64,000 nt of DNA from Diphasiastrum complanatum. Taxonomy: Eukaryota; Streptophyta; Lycopodiopsida; Lycopodiales; Lycopodiaceae. Each line of letters begins with the position of its first letter. The first letter of the stretch is position 1. The notes under the pieces are model-generated. The model was not told the DNA's origin, did not search any database, and saw nothing but the letters and a program-made list of their open reading frames with translations. The position numbers were made by a program, and so were the translations under genes. Below are positions 35,964 through 48,039 of this stretch, in pieces. The stretch spans positions 57,547,600-57,611,599 of the forward strand of contig CM055096.1 of assembly GCA_029204225.1 (NCBI GenBank), read 5' to 3'.

Positions 35964-37453
35964 TGTGTGATGGGGCAAGGGAGATAGAAGAACGTGAACG
36001 GAGAAGAGAGCAAGAATATTACGGAACAGCTCTCCCATTCTAACCAGTTGCTAGATGCAAAAACAATCTAAAAGACAGCTTATGCTAAAAGTAATCACAG
36101 CCTTAAGAGTTCTAATTGCCCAACAGGATCTTAAAAATGAATTCATACTCTGAAACTAGAGTACAGTCCACCGAAAAAATTAGAGATGGTTTGTGTGTAG
36201 TACTACTGAAATTAGATTTATCATGAAGTATAGTTTTGAAGTAAATAGAAGAGCAGTATGATAACGCGAGTTTCTGAGGCCTCAAAGACAGCCATCGGCT
36301 GATTAGAAACTGAGGAGTCATAGACGTCCGTGTTCTAATTAGAGTGAGTAAACAAGTGCGATCAAACAACAATGAAAGTGCATTCAATCACAACAAGCAT
36401 TTGCCTATGTTGTACATAGATAAAAGCAAGCTGCTATTATATTACACATAAGTACAATACAGAATAGCAATTACAACCAAAATGACGGCGTAACTGGGAT
36501 GCTCAAACAATGTGTCTCATGGATGGAGCAACCAGTAATCTATGCTCAGACGATCTACTTATAGATTTCATTCGTGTATTAATTACAATCAATGCTTGTC
36601 ACCTAATTAGGAAAGCCATTGTACTTGGAAGTATATGGCTTTCGTGATAACTATACGTAATGTATACGGTCAACAATTTAGAATCGTTGAGATTGACGAG
36701 GACGTCGTTGATTTTCTCACTTCGCATTTTACGTGAAGTGGTTTTCTCTCACTTCGCAAATTTCGGAAAGTGATTGAATGTTCCTCGTTAAAAAATAGAC
36801 GACCTTCAGCATTTTTCTCTCTCTTCAAGATTTTACGAAAAGGTGAAGGTGCCCTTGGAAAAAGGCGAAAGTGCCCTTGAAACTGTTTAACTTGACCTTC
36901 GGCATTTTCTCTCTCTTTGAAATTTTGCGAAAAAGCCGAAGGTGTCTTTAAAATAGTTAAACTTTTGAACTATGAAAGTGTTGCATTTCAGAGAAATGCG
37001 AAAAAGCCGAAGCTGTGGAAAACATTTCATTTCTGCAGACTGTGGCGATACTTAGCGTAATTCTGCAGACTGTTGCGACACTTAGTGTATTTCTGCAGAC
37101 TATTGCAACACTTAGTGTAATTCTGCAAACTTGTTCTAAATGCTAGTTCTTGGAAGTCCTTGAAGATGGCCAAGTCTTCAATGACTTCAAGTGATTGAAC
37201 TTAACATCTAGAACTTGAAATTATAACATTATTGATTACCCTTTGTTGGAGATCAGCTGGAAGCCCGTTGTAGACTTTCTTCAAATAAATTGGCTATTTA
37301 AGTTTTGTGATTCCTACAGGTATCAGATGAGCAGATGTAGAACCAAAGTTGGTTTCACCTGACCCTAGATCAATGATCAATAATATGCAGGAAGAATCAT
37401 GAAATAGAATTAGTCATTCACCAAGGAGGAAATTGTGGGCTTAATGTTCAACA
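35964..37453 (-). repeat. Probable 3' LTR of copia D
   Basis: On the minus strand, CTTAAGGGGGAC (polypurine tract, about 37,465-37,454) is followed by TGTTGAACATTAAGCCC. The other end is placed at the point where gypsy integrase coding sequence is interrupted (TGTGTGATGGGG at 35,964). That gives about 1.49 kb with TG...CA ends. The left boundary is inferred. The LTR contains several internal tandem repeats. Confidence 0.6.
37030..37135. repeat. Tandem 28-30-bp repeats in the copia D LTR
   Basis: Four imperfect copies of TTCTGCAGACTGTTGCGACACTTAGTGTAA-type sequence, the last shortened. Upstream, at 36,700-37,010, related phrases with CTCACTTCGC and GCGAAAAAGCCGAAG also recur. Confidence 0.8.
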
Positions 37454-37466
37454 GTCCCCCTTAAGT

Positions 37467-38881
37467 TCACGGTTGGTGCCTTGGTATCTTCGTCAGATTC
37501 AACATGTTGAAGAACTTCTGGTGCTTGATCTTGGGAAGCGCTTTGGCGAAGATGTTTGCGACCATTTCTGTTGTGGAGCAGTAATGAAGGATCACTTGTC
37601 CTAAGAAATCTTTCTCCCGAATGAAATGATATTGGATTTCTATGTGCTTGGATTTGCCATGAAATCTGGGATTCAGTGACAGTGAGATACAGCTCAAGTT
37701 GTCACACGGAATGGTGGTAGCATTGAACTGAGTGTGATGTAAGTCGTGAAGTAATACCCTGATCCATATAGCTCCTTTTGAAGCTTGACATGTTGCGATG
37801 TACTCTGCCTCTGTCGAAGAAAGTGCAACTGATTTTTGCTTTCTTGAGTTCCATGAAATTGGTTCCCCTGCCAGATAGAAACGGAACTCGGAGGTAGATT
37901 TTCTGGTATCACTCTCTTTAATACTTTCCAATGAGAGATCCTAGGACTAGACATGAATTGACTTAATGTGCTAACAATGTATGCTAAATCTGGTCTAGTA
38001 CACAACATTGCATACATTAGAGATCCGATTAGTGAATGACAAGGGTACTTTGCTAAGTCGAGTACTTCACTATCAGTCTCAACACAAGAAGGTTTAGTCG
38101 ATACAATACTTGGATCCATTGGGGTACCAATTGGTTTGCAATCAGACATATAAAACTCTTTTAAAATGTCTTTTAGATATGCCTGCTGGCTAAGATAGAT
38201 CTTCTTCTGAAGTCTATCTCTAGTAATGTGAATTTCTGGCAAAGAATGAGCAGCTCCTAAATCAGTCATGTCAAATTCCTTTGACAGATCACTCTTAGTA
38301 GGGTGCAAAAGAGAAGTGTCATTAGACAAAATAAATGCATCATCTACGTAAAGAGCTATGTGAGCTGAATTGGTGCCTATGTGCTTTGAATAAACACTAC
38401 AGTCAGCTGAATTGTTTGCGAATTCTAACTGAATGAGATAAGAGTTGATTCTATCAAACCATGCTCTTGCGGCCTGTTTCAGATCGTAGATTGCTTTGTG
38501 GAGCTTGCACACTTTGTGCTGTTGGTCTTTGACTTCGAATCCTTCCGGTTGGAAGGTATACAGCTCCTCTTCGACATTGTCATTGAGAAATGTTGTCTTG
38601 ACATCCATTTGGTACATTTTGAGGTCTTTAGCGGTTGCTAATGCAATCAGAGTCCTGATTGACTGCATCTTAACAACAGGACTCAAAATTTCTTGATAAT
38701 CCACTCCTTGGACTTGAGTGAATCCTTTAGCCACCAGCCGTGCTTTCCATTTTGCAATGGAACCATCAAAGTTGATCCTCTTCTTGAAGATCCACTTGTT
38801 GTCGATAACTCTCTTGTGAGTGGGAAAGTTGACCAGTGTCCAGGTCTGATTCATCAAAAGTGAATTGTACTCACTTTCCAT
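37467..38881 (-). mobile_element. Ty1/copia element D: RT-RNase H fragment
   Basis: The minus frame from 38,881 starts at the RT N-terminus 'MESEYNSLLMNQTWTLV'. It continues with 'MYQMDVKTTFLNDNVEEEL', catalytic 'YVDDAFIL' and 'GSLMYAMLCTRPDLAY'. After a frame change near 37,900 it enters RNase H 'ESDTRKSTSEF...VALSSTEAEYIA' and ends 'FAKALPKIKHQKFF'. The gag-integrase half and the 5' LTR are absent; sequence beyond 38,881 has no retroelement pattern. The subfamily differs clearly from copia A and B. Confidence 0.85.
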
Positions 38882-39620
38882 AGCTTCTTGCCACTTTAGA
38901 GGATACGTCCATGCTGCCCTGACACAAATTTCAAAGTTTTCTATACTAATTTTTTTTTTTTAGTTAATTTGAACTACATTACGTAGATTTAAAATCTGTG
39001 CATTTTGATTGGGCCTGGTGACGGTCGAAACTAAAGAAAAATAAATAAAAATATCCTTACAAAGGGTCTTTTTGATATTGAGAACTCCTCTAATGCTACG
39101 GATCAAGTACAAGGGCTATTAATGAGCTTTTAAACTATGATTAGAATAACTAAAGATCTTTTGACAAATATATAAACATCTGAACGATTTGAAGAGCATA
39201 TACACATATATACAAAGATACATACAAAGTGCGAAAGCGCAATAGAGATCAAGCAACCAAAAGTGGTCTTCTAGTAGCTGACTCCTCAGAGTTAGTGATC
39301 ATTTAGAGAGAGTAAAGAGTATTTGTGAAAGATAGCATTCAATTGCCTCTGTAAGTAGGATCACGCACATTGTGTCATTGTCTTGTGATTTGATATTGTT
39401 GTTACTACAACACCCTTTTATACATAAGTGCAATTTTTCATATCAATTGTATTCATGTTGAATGCTTGAATGCCTCTCACTCTTTCTCTTTATTATCAGA
39501 ACTAATATGTTAGAAATAGAAATAGCACGGTTGTCTTAGATGCCCTTTAAAGTAATCCAAGATCCTTCTTCATTATTGTCTTTTCTTTGGTGGGACGACG
39601 GCCTCTATTCTGCTGCGGCC
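38882..39620. other. No gene seen
   Basis: AT-rich sequence between the copia D fragment and a gypsy protease fragment. No coding pattern recognised. Confidence 0.5.
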
Positions 39621-39621
39621 T

Positions 39622-40177
39622 GTGAACATCCATCCAAGTCCCATCAGGAGGACCATGAGTCAACTTGAGAAATGGGGATTGCAAGGGCTGAAACCAGCGA
39701 GATTCGCTATCAAATTGGCTGACCAACAATCTTGTGTGAAATCTAAAGGTGTAGTTGAAGACATCACAGTAAAGATAGTGGGAGTGCAATTTGTAGTCAC
39801 CTTTGTGGCGATGGAAATTCCAAAATCCCCTTCTGCCTATCGCGTTTTACTTGGAAGACCTTGGTTGAGAGTCCACAATTGAGTATCGGAAAACTCACCT
39901 TAGAGAATAAGAGAGCATACTCTAAAGGTCGATCCAACCACATGGGTGATGAAACCGATTACACCCAAGGCTGATGATGGATCATCCACCACAGACCACA
40001 CCATTGATCGCCCAAGGCAAGCCAAGGGGTGTAATTATGAGTCTCAAACGGATATTGTGCAATGGATGGACGCATTAGCAATAGTTGATTGTATGGCTGG
40101 GCATGCATGTCAACCAGATTCAGATACGGAACTTAGCACATCCTCACCAAAAGGTTACACCCTTGACACGCCAATAA
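39622..40177 (+). mobile_element. Gypsy-type aspartic protease fragment
   Basis: The plus-strand frame has 'KPARFAIKLADQQSCVKSKG', then 'VVEDITVKIVGVQF' and 'YRVLLGRPWLRVHN', the flap and C-terminal part of retroviral-type aspartic proteases of plant gypsy elements. The catalytic DSG lies outside the fragment. Coding sequence after a stop near 39,880 continues in a degraded form to 40,177, where the segmental duplication begins abruptly. Confidence 0.65.
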
Positions 40178-43063
40178 TTGTAGGATTTGTTTGGCCATTT
40201 GCCAATGTGCTAGACCAGGATTGGAATAGAATTGGCTCAATGCGTAAACAGAGAAGGTCAAATCCGGTCCGGTACAAATTGTCAAGTACATCAGACTCCC
40301 GATTAAGTTCTGTTAGAGTATACCTGCCATCTTCTGTTCTTTCTCTTCTGTTTTTGGACAATCCTGTTTCGTGAGCTTGGTTCCAGCTATCATTGGTATG
40401 GCTTTTTCTTTGCAGTCCATCATGTGGTACTGCTTCAGCACTTTTCTGGCGTATTCTGACTGACTCAAGTGCATTTTGCCATTTATATGATCCCTTCTGA
40501 TCTCTAGCCCTTTTTGTTGTTTTTCCAAGATCTGTGATTTCGTAGCTTTCAGAAATCTGACTCTTCATGTCTTTGATCAACATCAAGGAATTTCCTATCA
40601 TCAACAAATCATCCACAAAAATGGTCAGTATCACAAAATCCTTTCCTACTCTTTTGATGTAGATATTACAGTCTGGTTGAGTAGGGTTGAAGTCCAGAGA
40701 CTTCAGAAGACCATCAAGCTTTTTGTACCAGGCCCGTGATGCCTGTTTTAGACTATAGATGCAATCGACAGACATATTGTCTGTTGTCGGGGTCTTTGTA
40801 GCCTTCAGGTTGCTTCATGAAGATTTTCTCCTCTAGATCTCCGTGGAGAAAGGCTGTTTTCATGTCAATCTAGTGAATTTCCAGATTGTACTGTGTGGCG
40901 TATGCAATGAGTAGCCTTATGCTTGTCATCTTCACCATGGACAAATATGTGTCGAATTAGTCGACACCATATCTCTGCGTGTAGCCCTTTGTGACAAATC
41001 TTGCCTTGTAGCGGCCAATAGTGACATTTAATTTTAGCTTTTGCTTGTACACCCACTTGCAGTCGACTATTTTTCTGTTTTCTGGCAGTGGCTCTAATGT
41101 CCATGCCTCGTTTTGCCTCATCGACTTGATCTCCTCTGACATTGTCTGCTTCCAAAATTCTCCCTCTGGACTTCTTGGTATGTTGTTGTCTCTTCTATGA
41201 AGCTGCAGTACTCAAACTGCGTGTCTTCGCTCCATTGAAGATTGTTAGAATAGCGGTCTGGAGGTCTTCTTTGTCTTGTTGACCTTCGAGGTTTGTTTTG
41301 TCACTGCTCGAACATTTGTTGTTTGTGGGGTCAATCCTCTGCTTCCTACTACTCTGGAGTCTGGAAATTTGCATTCTGATTTGATGTATGTCCTCGATCT
41401 CCCTCTTGAATAGGCAGCAGTGTGAAAATCTCATGGCCTCTTTCGTCTTTCAGTCCAGGGAATGTGGACTCGTCAAACTTCACATCTCTGCTTGAAACAA
41501 TCTTCTTCGTGGTTGGATCATAGAGTCTGTACACATGTGTTCCGTTCGAGTAGCCGACCATGATTGTTGGCTCGGATTTGTCATCGAGCTTGCTTCTCTT
41601 TTCCTTTGGAATGTGCTTGTATGCTGTATATCCAAACACTCGTACATATGACATATCAGGCTTTTTGCCTGTCCACATTCTGTATGGTATTCTGTTCTCC
41701 AGCGCTATCGTTGTAGATCTGTTCTGTAGGTGTACAGCTGCAGCTATTGCCTCGGCCCAGAATTGACCTGGCAATTGAGCCTATGCCATCATGCATCATT
41801 TAATTGGCCCGGTAGAGATTTCCTTCTCTGCATCCAACCGTCAACAACTTGTTTGTCATCTTCTCGATCATACGGCAAGTGTTGCCGTCGAACAAAACTC
41901 GAATGCCTAGATCTACTATCTTGGAGACAGATAGCAGATCCTTTCTAAGTGAGGGCACATAGAGTGCTCCTGGCAGCTCTGCTTGGCTTGACAGTGTTCG
42001 TAGCTGTAGAGAGCCGATTCCTTTGACATCGTGTCTGCTTCCATCGCCTAGAATCACTGCTCTGTTGTTTTTTGAGTTCGCAAAAGTTGATCAAGATTTT
42101 CTTGTTGCATGTTATGTGAGATGTTGCTCCTGAATCGATGACTACATCGTAGTCGTGTTCAGAGTAGCTTGTCGAAGCTTTGTCGAGTATCGTGAAAGCT
42201 TCGTCACCTCTTTCAGCATCCTTTGATGACTCTACAACGTTTGTTTTTTCAATTTTTTTTTTTTTTTTTGGGCTGAATCTATAGTCGTATGCAGAATGCC
42301 CTTTCTTCTTGTAGTGCATGCAAGGTATTGTTGGATTGAACCAACATTTGTTGGTCGTATGGCCTGGTTTGTGGCAGTGATTGCAAGAAGAAAATTGTTG
42401 ATTTGAGGACTTCGTCTTCTCGAATTTTGGCTTGTTTTTGTTCTTCTTCTTTCCTTTCGTGAAGAGAGCCTTCTCTTGATTACTACTTCCCTCTCCTTCG
42501 TCTCTCATCATTCTCTCATCAGCGACAAGACTGACTGCTTTGTCGAATGTCATCTCTGGTAGACTCAGTATGAGCATTCTTAGTGGCTGATAGGACGTCG
42601 GTAGAGATTTCATGAAGTACATCAGCTGCTGTGGTGCTGGGACCTGGTGCTCCTATCCTGATGCAGCGAGTTGAACGAAGATTGTTCTGATCTTCTCAAC
42701 GTGCTGATCTAACTGGTTGCCATCCCACCGTATGGATTGCAGCTGATTGTGAAGGTGCATGACTGAAGCTGCAGTCCTCACTTCATACTTCTGCTTTAAT
42801 CTTTCCCACGCTGCATGGCTGCTTTTGTAGTCTTCAATCTGCATGAGTAGATCTTCATCTATGGACAAAACAATGATCGCCATTGCGCGCTCATTCTTCC
42901 ATTCAGCTCTCCTCGGGTCTCTCTCTAAAGGCTATTCCTCTGAGAGCTCGGTCACGGACCAGATGCCTTCGCCCTTCAGGAGTGTTTTGATTTTGAATTT
43001 TCAGATTCTATAATTTGCACCATCAAGACTGATTGCCACTCTGGTATGGATTGTCGTAGCCAT
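40178..43063 (-). mobile_element. Ty1/copia element A, copy 2 (degenerate)
   Basis: Starts on the minus strand with the gag ATG at 43,063. The same TGA at the same codon (43,001-43,003) is shared with copy 1. It retains the zinc knuckle 'CNHCHKPGHTTNKC' near 42,370 and protease 'VVIDSGATSHIT', but has lost about 570 bp of integrase near 41,800. RT shows 'FVDDLLMIGN', and the coding region is cut at 40,178. The 5' LTR and PBS follow at 43,11x and beyond. Confidence 0.85.
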
Positions 43064-44914
43064 ATTGTGTTGTCTGGAAGAATCACTGCTGGGATATCAG
43101 TGGTGATAACCTGTAGGCTCTGATACCATGTCGCGAAAGCTTTTTCGTTTTTCGTGTTCGTCCTCTCTTCTGATTCGCAAACAATTTTCTGTCTTTGAAT
43201 TTTCTTTTCGTGCGGAAGCTCTTACGAGATCCTAGACACTCGACTACGTATCACAGAACATATTCTATTCTAGCAATCAAGAGACACATCACAAAGCCAA
43301 GAGATACACGAAATAGAGCGACTATATTGTCAGTTTGGTTTTAGAGCAAGATCATCAGTGTCTCGTTCGTTGGCCGATTGACTCTCTGCTCTTTCGCTGT
43401 GTTCTGCTCGTTGGCAAACTTTTATGCACAACTATGGTATTTTTGCTTTCTTACTCTATTCGCTACGTCTCTCTCTATTTCTTACAGATCTCTATATTCA
43501 CTATCTCTCTTTTTGTTATGATCCAGAGAGGATCATTTATACCTCCACTGTGTGGAGTTTACAAGATAGCTAAACGTAGAATCACAAGACTAATTAACGC
43601 TAATCAACTAGTTAGTTAGTCTCCGTTGTTGCTATTCGTTTCAGCTGGGCATGAAGCCCGTTGAGCTGCCAGCTGCCAGCGCGTAAGATTTCTCTTCGTG
43701 TGTTTTCATTCTTTTCGTTTCTTTTTGTAGTTTTCGTTTTGCGTCCATTTTGTTCTTTGCGGTCCTGGAGGTGCGTTTATGATTCACGATTGATTCACGA
43801 ATCGTTTGTGCTTCGAGTCAAAGACACGTTGAGTGTCGCAAATTGTTCTCGTTCGACCTTCGTGTCTTGTTTGTGATATGACAAAGTTGCAGGAGTTCAC
43901 CATTTCTGACATTTGCTTCCTATTCACAGTTTTCCAGATAGGCCTATCCTCTTGCTCTGAGGTCGCCCTACTGCTTGAACTCTGATGCTTCAATCCATCT
44001 GTCAAATGGTATCCGATTGAATGCGCACTGATTGTAAACACCCAATAGCTTGCTTCGGAGTTTCAAAATTTCGTTTGTTGAGGTCATGATTTAGCCGACA
44101 ACTCTTGTCTCTGAATCCTCACACAGTCTCAAGCTCACCAAGCTTATGTGTGCTAAACTCTCTGCCGTCTTCAACCCGCCGTAAACCCCGAACTCTCAGA
44201 AGACAATTCTCCCTAAGCTCTCTTCAACGACGATGTTGTACTGTGTACACTCCCTGTACGGCTCTGATACCAACTTAGAATTTGCTTTGAACAGGAACAC
44301 AGATCATGCTACACAGTAACATAGACAGAAAACACTCTCCACAACAAGCTTACATAGCAACTGTATTTCTCAAGATGAAATTACACTATACATATAGTTG
44401 TTCACTCAGGCAACCCATGCATGACCCAGGTTGTCGTTGGCGGGAAGCGTGTCCCGTCGACTTGCCTCGTGACGAGGCCAACTGATCCTTATCAACTGAT
44501 AGGACCCACATTACAATAGCACAGTGATTCTACTTTAATTCTAACTATTTTTACAAGGAAATGCAGCTTCTGGAGGCTCTGTGAAGGTTAGTCATGCGAA
44601 GGTGACTTCTTACTGGTTTTGGAGAAATCAAAATTTGATGGGATTTTGGCTCTCTTTTTTCGCCAAAAGCATATTTGAGTGTTTTTTGGTATTTTTGATG
44701 TTTGTGATAGAATGTCAAGCCCTTAGGGGCTATTTTGGGTCTCCACTACCCTTCCACACCTCCTCCGCGAGCTTACCATAGTCCAATCACAAGAAAACAA
44801 GCTAAACAAGTCCAAACTACCCCCAAATCCACCTAAATACACAAAAAATGACAAAACAACTAAAAAGACAACTAGAACTAGGTAGAGATAGCCTATCCCC
44901 GGCAATGGCGCCAC
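43064..44914 (-). mobile_element. Copia A 5' LTR and older retroelement leaders, copy 2
   Basis: The tRNA-Met PBS TGGTATCAGAGCC is intact near 43,110-43,122, with the copia A LTR starting TGTCGCGAAAG beside it. Further PBS sequences lie at 44,274-44,261 (GTTGGTATCAGAGC) and 44,913-44,897 (TGGCGCCATTGCCGGGG, tRNA-Asp type). No coding region. Confidence 0.55.
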
Positions 44915-46122
44915 TGTAGGGAGTGTAAAGATTCGATGGTGAGCAGCCCTCCACCTGTCAAAAGGGTTAGAACACTTGGATAAGAACCTAGCTATGCTTA
45001 GTTTCTAGTTCAGATGCTTTTCTAACTATACACTAACAATACCCCACTTTAACTCTACTTTCACTAACACTAATCACAAGCATTCATCAAGATAGTAGGT
45101 GAAAGGGGTGAGAAAGAGAGGTGATATGGAGGTTAGCTCATGTGCTCAATATGCATGCTAAAGGAAAAGCCATAACTACTAAAACAAGAACAATGAAAAT
45201 GAAAAGTAATAAGAAAACACAACAAGACCAACTATATAGTCCACTCTTATTAGGCCAAAACATTCTTTGTTGATGTACATGTAATTACCAAGCTAGATCA
45301 AATCAAGCAAGCATACAAAGTTGGGCCAATTCTTTTTTCCCATAACTGTAAAATATATGGCATTACCTATTTTTGTTCATACTCATTTCAAATTTATAAT
45401 CATGATGTTATTGTTAAAATTATACCAAAAGACATTTTTATACGAATTAAAATCAGATGAAGTTGCCCAACGAAAAGGCCAGAAGGCCATAAATGGAAAC
45501 AAAAGAGAGAAATGAAAGAGAAAGTCAAGCAAAGGGGCAAGCAAAAATACTGGATATAGAAGTATTTTAGATAGTTGCCTTCTATATTTCTAGCATCTCC
45601 ACATTATAATAAGAAAAGGAGAGAATTTAAAAATTGTTATAGAGAAGGTGAGTGACATCGTTTGTGGAACTTTTCTTTCTCATTTATCTCCCTTTATTTT
45701 GTGATGGACCAAATCCAATGCTAAAACAATGAGACTCACCCATGTGAATCCTTCCTTAGGTCCTAGAGCACCTCTTACATTAGTATCCATGAGACCATAA
45801 GTTTAAGCAAATAACATCTACAAAGTTTGAGTGTTTTTTTCTTACTTTATTCCTAAGTGCCCTTACCCATGTAATGTCATTGTACTTTTGCTTATCCATG
45901 CTTAGAGAGTGTTCACTCTATAGTTCTTAATTGGCTTACTTGAGAAAAAGGGTAGGCTTTCTTTTTGTATCGTTATAAGCCTTTATGCTATAGGGATAAG
46001 ATGTTAGTCTTGACATTTGATTACTCATTTTTTAATACAATATTTTTTTTTTCCTCTCGAAGAATGTTAACCATGGATTAGAAACTTTTTACAAAATTAC
46101 ATGTAGTAAAAGAAAAGGAAAA
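44915..46122. other. LTR remnant and non-coding duplicated sequence
   Basis: 44,915 to about 45,230 is the start of the LTR beside the tRNA-Asp PBS, cut off by a deletion relative to copy 1. 45,231-46,122 is paralogous to 24,807-25,481 plus 31,633-31,819, without genes. Confidence 0.55.
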
Positions 46123-46269
46123 TCAAAGAAGAGCAAGTTTATCAGCTTCCTTATAAAGAAGAAGGGGGGAGATGATAAATTCACCATTCCCAAATTCCCT
46201 ACTATTCCTTTCTAACCAAATATTCCATAGGGTGATAATCCTAATGCATTGCCAGTAAACATTGGTCTT
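46123..46269 (-). mobile_element. LINE ORF2 3' terminal fragment
   Basis: The minus strand encodes 'TNVYWQCIRIITLWNIWLER', then 'NSREFGNGEF', the same ending as the LINE tail at 31.8-32.0 kb. Upstream LINE sequence is absent because the duplication ends here. Confidence 0.6.
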
Positions 46270-46379
46270 GGGCACATAGCCATGCATAGCCCTAAGTTCC
46301 CTATACATAGATTCATCTAGAATAGAGTCCTAAGCATGGACCAACTATTCATCAAATTGCTATTGATAACTCTATACAT

Positions 46380-47057
46380 GCATACACTATCTCATACCTT
46401 GTCTAAACTCCATTTAGTGTGTTCTGGGCCTCACAAGGATATTAGTTCCTTTCGGGTCATGTCCAGTATGATGTGGCATAACTAACAGCCTGTTTCACTA
46501 GAGTACCGTGTATCCAAGACTAGGAGTATACTGAATCCTATGTACTAGTCATGGACATGACATTATTCCCTCCTTAAACTGCTTCTATCCTTAGAAGCTA
46601 AACTTCGGAAAATTATTCTTTATGCTATCAACTCTCTCCCACGAATCATCATCCTTAATACGACCTTTCTACTGAATTAAGCACTCAGAGATAGAATGAT
46701 TTCTCAATTGTTTATCTCTGGTTCTGAGCACCTTCTCAGGTTCCAAAGGTACACTAAGTGACAAATCTTCTAAATGGGACAAATTCTCATCCGATCCAAT
46801 TGTATCACCATCATGTAAACTTAGTTTCAAACAACTTACATGAAACACTGGGTGTGCAATCGATTTTCCTTGAAGATCGAGTTCATACGCCAAAGAAGCA
46901 ATTCTACGTACAATCCTGCAAGGTCCACAATAACGGGTAGACAACTTATAATGCTTCCCTGTATGTAACGTCTTAGAATCTTTTGGAATCCTGAAATATA
47001 CTTAGTCATCACCTTTAAAATCTCTTGGAGATCTCTTAAGATCGGCATAGTGCTTAT
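46380..47057 (-). mobile_element. Ty3/gypsy chromovirus fragment 2
   Basis: Paralogue of fragment 1 without the solo LTR. An LTR part (about 46,420-46,563) is followed by the polypurine tract and a degraded chromodomain and integrase tail, 'LSTRYCGPCRIVRRIASLAYEL' in two pieces and 'VLRTRDKQLRNHSISECLIQ'. The reading frame is broken near 46,950. It ends at 47,057, where an LTR-like sequence starting TGTGAAAAATGC interrupts it, judged against fragment 1 at about 35,590. Confidence 0.75.
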
Positions 47058-47704
47058 TGTGAAAAATGCAAAAATAAGCTTGGTAGAGGCCAAAAATCTT
47101 GTATATAGATAAACACACATGTGTGGAGCCTGTTACCACGTGTGAAAATAGTGTACTTGTCATGTACCATAATCATATAGGCTCTACATATGATTTAATT
47201 CAAGTTCTAGTGGCTAAAAAGGCCAAGAACTAGTTTTCTAGATATATGACACATGACATCAATCTATTGATTGCATGAGCCAAATATTTTGGTTAGGTGT
47301 CATATCCCATGTGTAGAGGACAGCTCACACATGTGGAATAAGCTGAAGTAGGCGAATTTTTCCAAGTAGATCTCCATATAGAAGGAAAATGGACAAAAAG
47401 TGCTTAAAATAGAAGGTTTTGTCCAAGTGTCAGTTTTGCATGATGAATCATCATATGACAAAGCACCTTCACACATGTGGGATCAGAGGGATGATCAGTA
47501 CCACGAGCTCCCAATTATTGTATATATAGAGCCACATTTGGCCATAATCATTGTGAGACACCAATCTTGGTTTTGGAAGCAATTTTGAGTGATTATCTCC
47601 ATTTGTCTACATTTCTTTTGATTGTTTTGAGATTCTATCAATGTGTACTTGATTTTTAGGTTGGAGTCCATACTCAGACAGTGTTTCACACGTGTATGGC
47701 ACAA
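47058..47704 (+). mobile_element. LTR-like sequence (partial), third family
   Basis: Begins TGTGAAAAATGC exactly where the gypsy paralogy breaks. Contains TATATATAG at 47,521 and TTCACACGTGTA at 47,685, a spacing of about 164 bp. Its 3' end is missing; copia RNase H sequence starts near 47,705. No matching target duplication was found. Confidence 0.5.
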
Positions 47705-48039
47705 ACAAGCATGCAAGATCTACTACAGGTTGTTGTTACCAATTATGCGGAGGGACTATTGGCTGGATTAGCAAGAAGCAAAGCATAGTTGCACAGTCAA
47801 CAACAAAATCTGAATATGTTGCTCTTGTAGAAGGAGCAAAAGATGTACTTTGGTTACAAGAATTGCTTCAAGACATTGGTCAAGAACAAAAGCAAGTAAT
47901 CAAAATGTGGATTGATAACCAAAGCAGCATCAAAATGGCCAAAAACCCTGTCTTTCATGATAGGTCAAAACACATTCCAACAAAGCATCACTTTGTGAGA
48001 AGTCTAGTGGAAGACAAATGTGGATTACATGTCGAGTAG
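47705..48039 (+). mobile_element. Ty1/copia RNase H fragment
   Basis: The plus-strand frame reads 'ARSTTGCCYQLCGGTIGWIS', then 'KKQSIVAQSTTKSEYVAL', 'WIDNQSSIKMAKNPVFHDRSK' and 'HIPTKHHFVR'. This is the C-terminal half of a copia RNase H with its conserved S-x-x-E-Y-x-A and D-N-x-S-x-I positions. It ends in a stop at 48,037-48,039. Orientation is opposite to most copia pieces in the window. Confidence 0.8.

Larger units (their letters stand above)
40178..46269. repeat. Segmental duplication, copy 2
   Basis: Direct-orientation paralogue of 18,647-31,968. It lacks the copia B insertion and keeps the single CTCTA target at 45,916-45,920. It starts inside the copia A RT region, joined to unrelated gypsy sequence, and ends inside the LINE tail ('ACATTGGTCTT'), after which the copies diverge completely. 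Confidence 0.85.
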
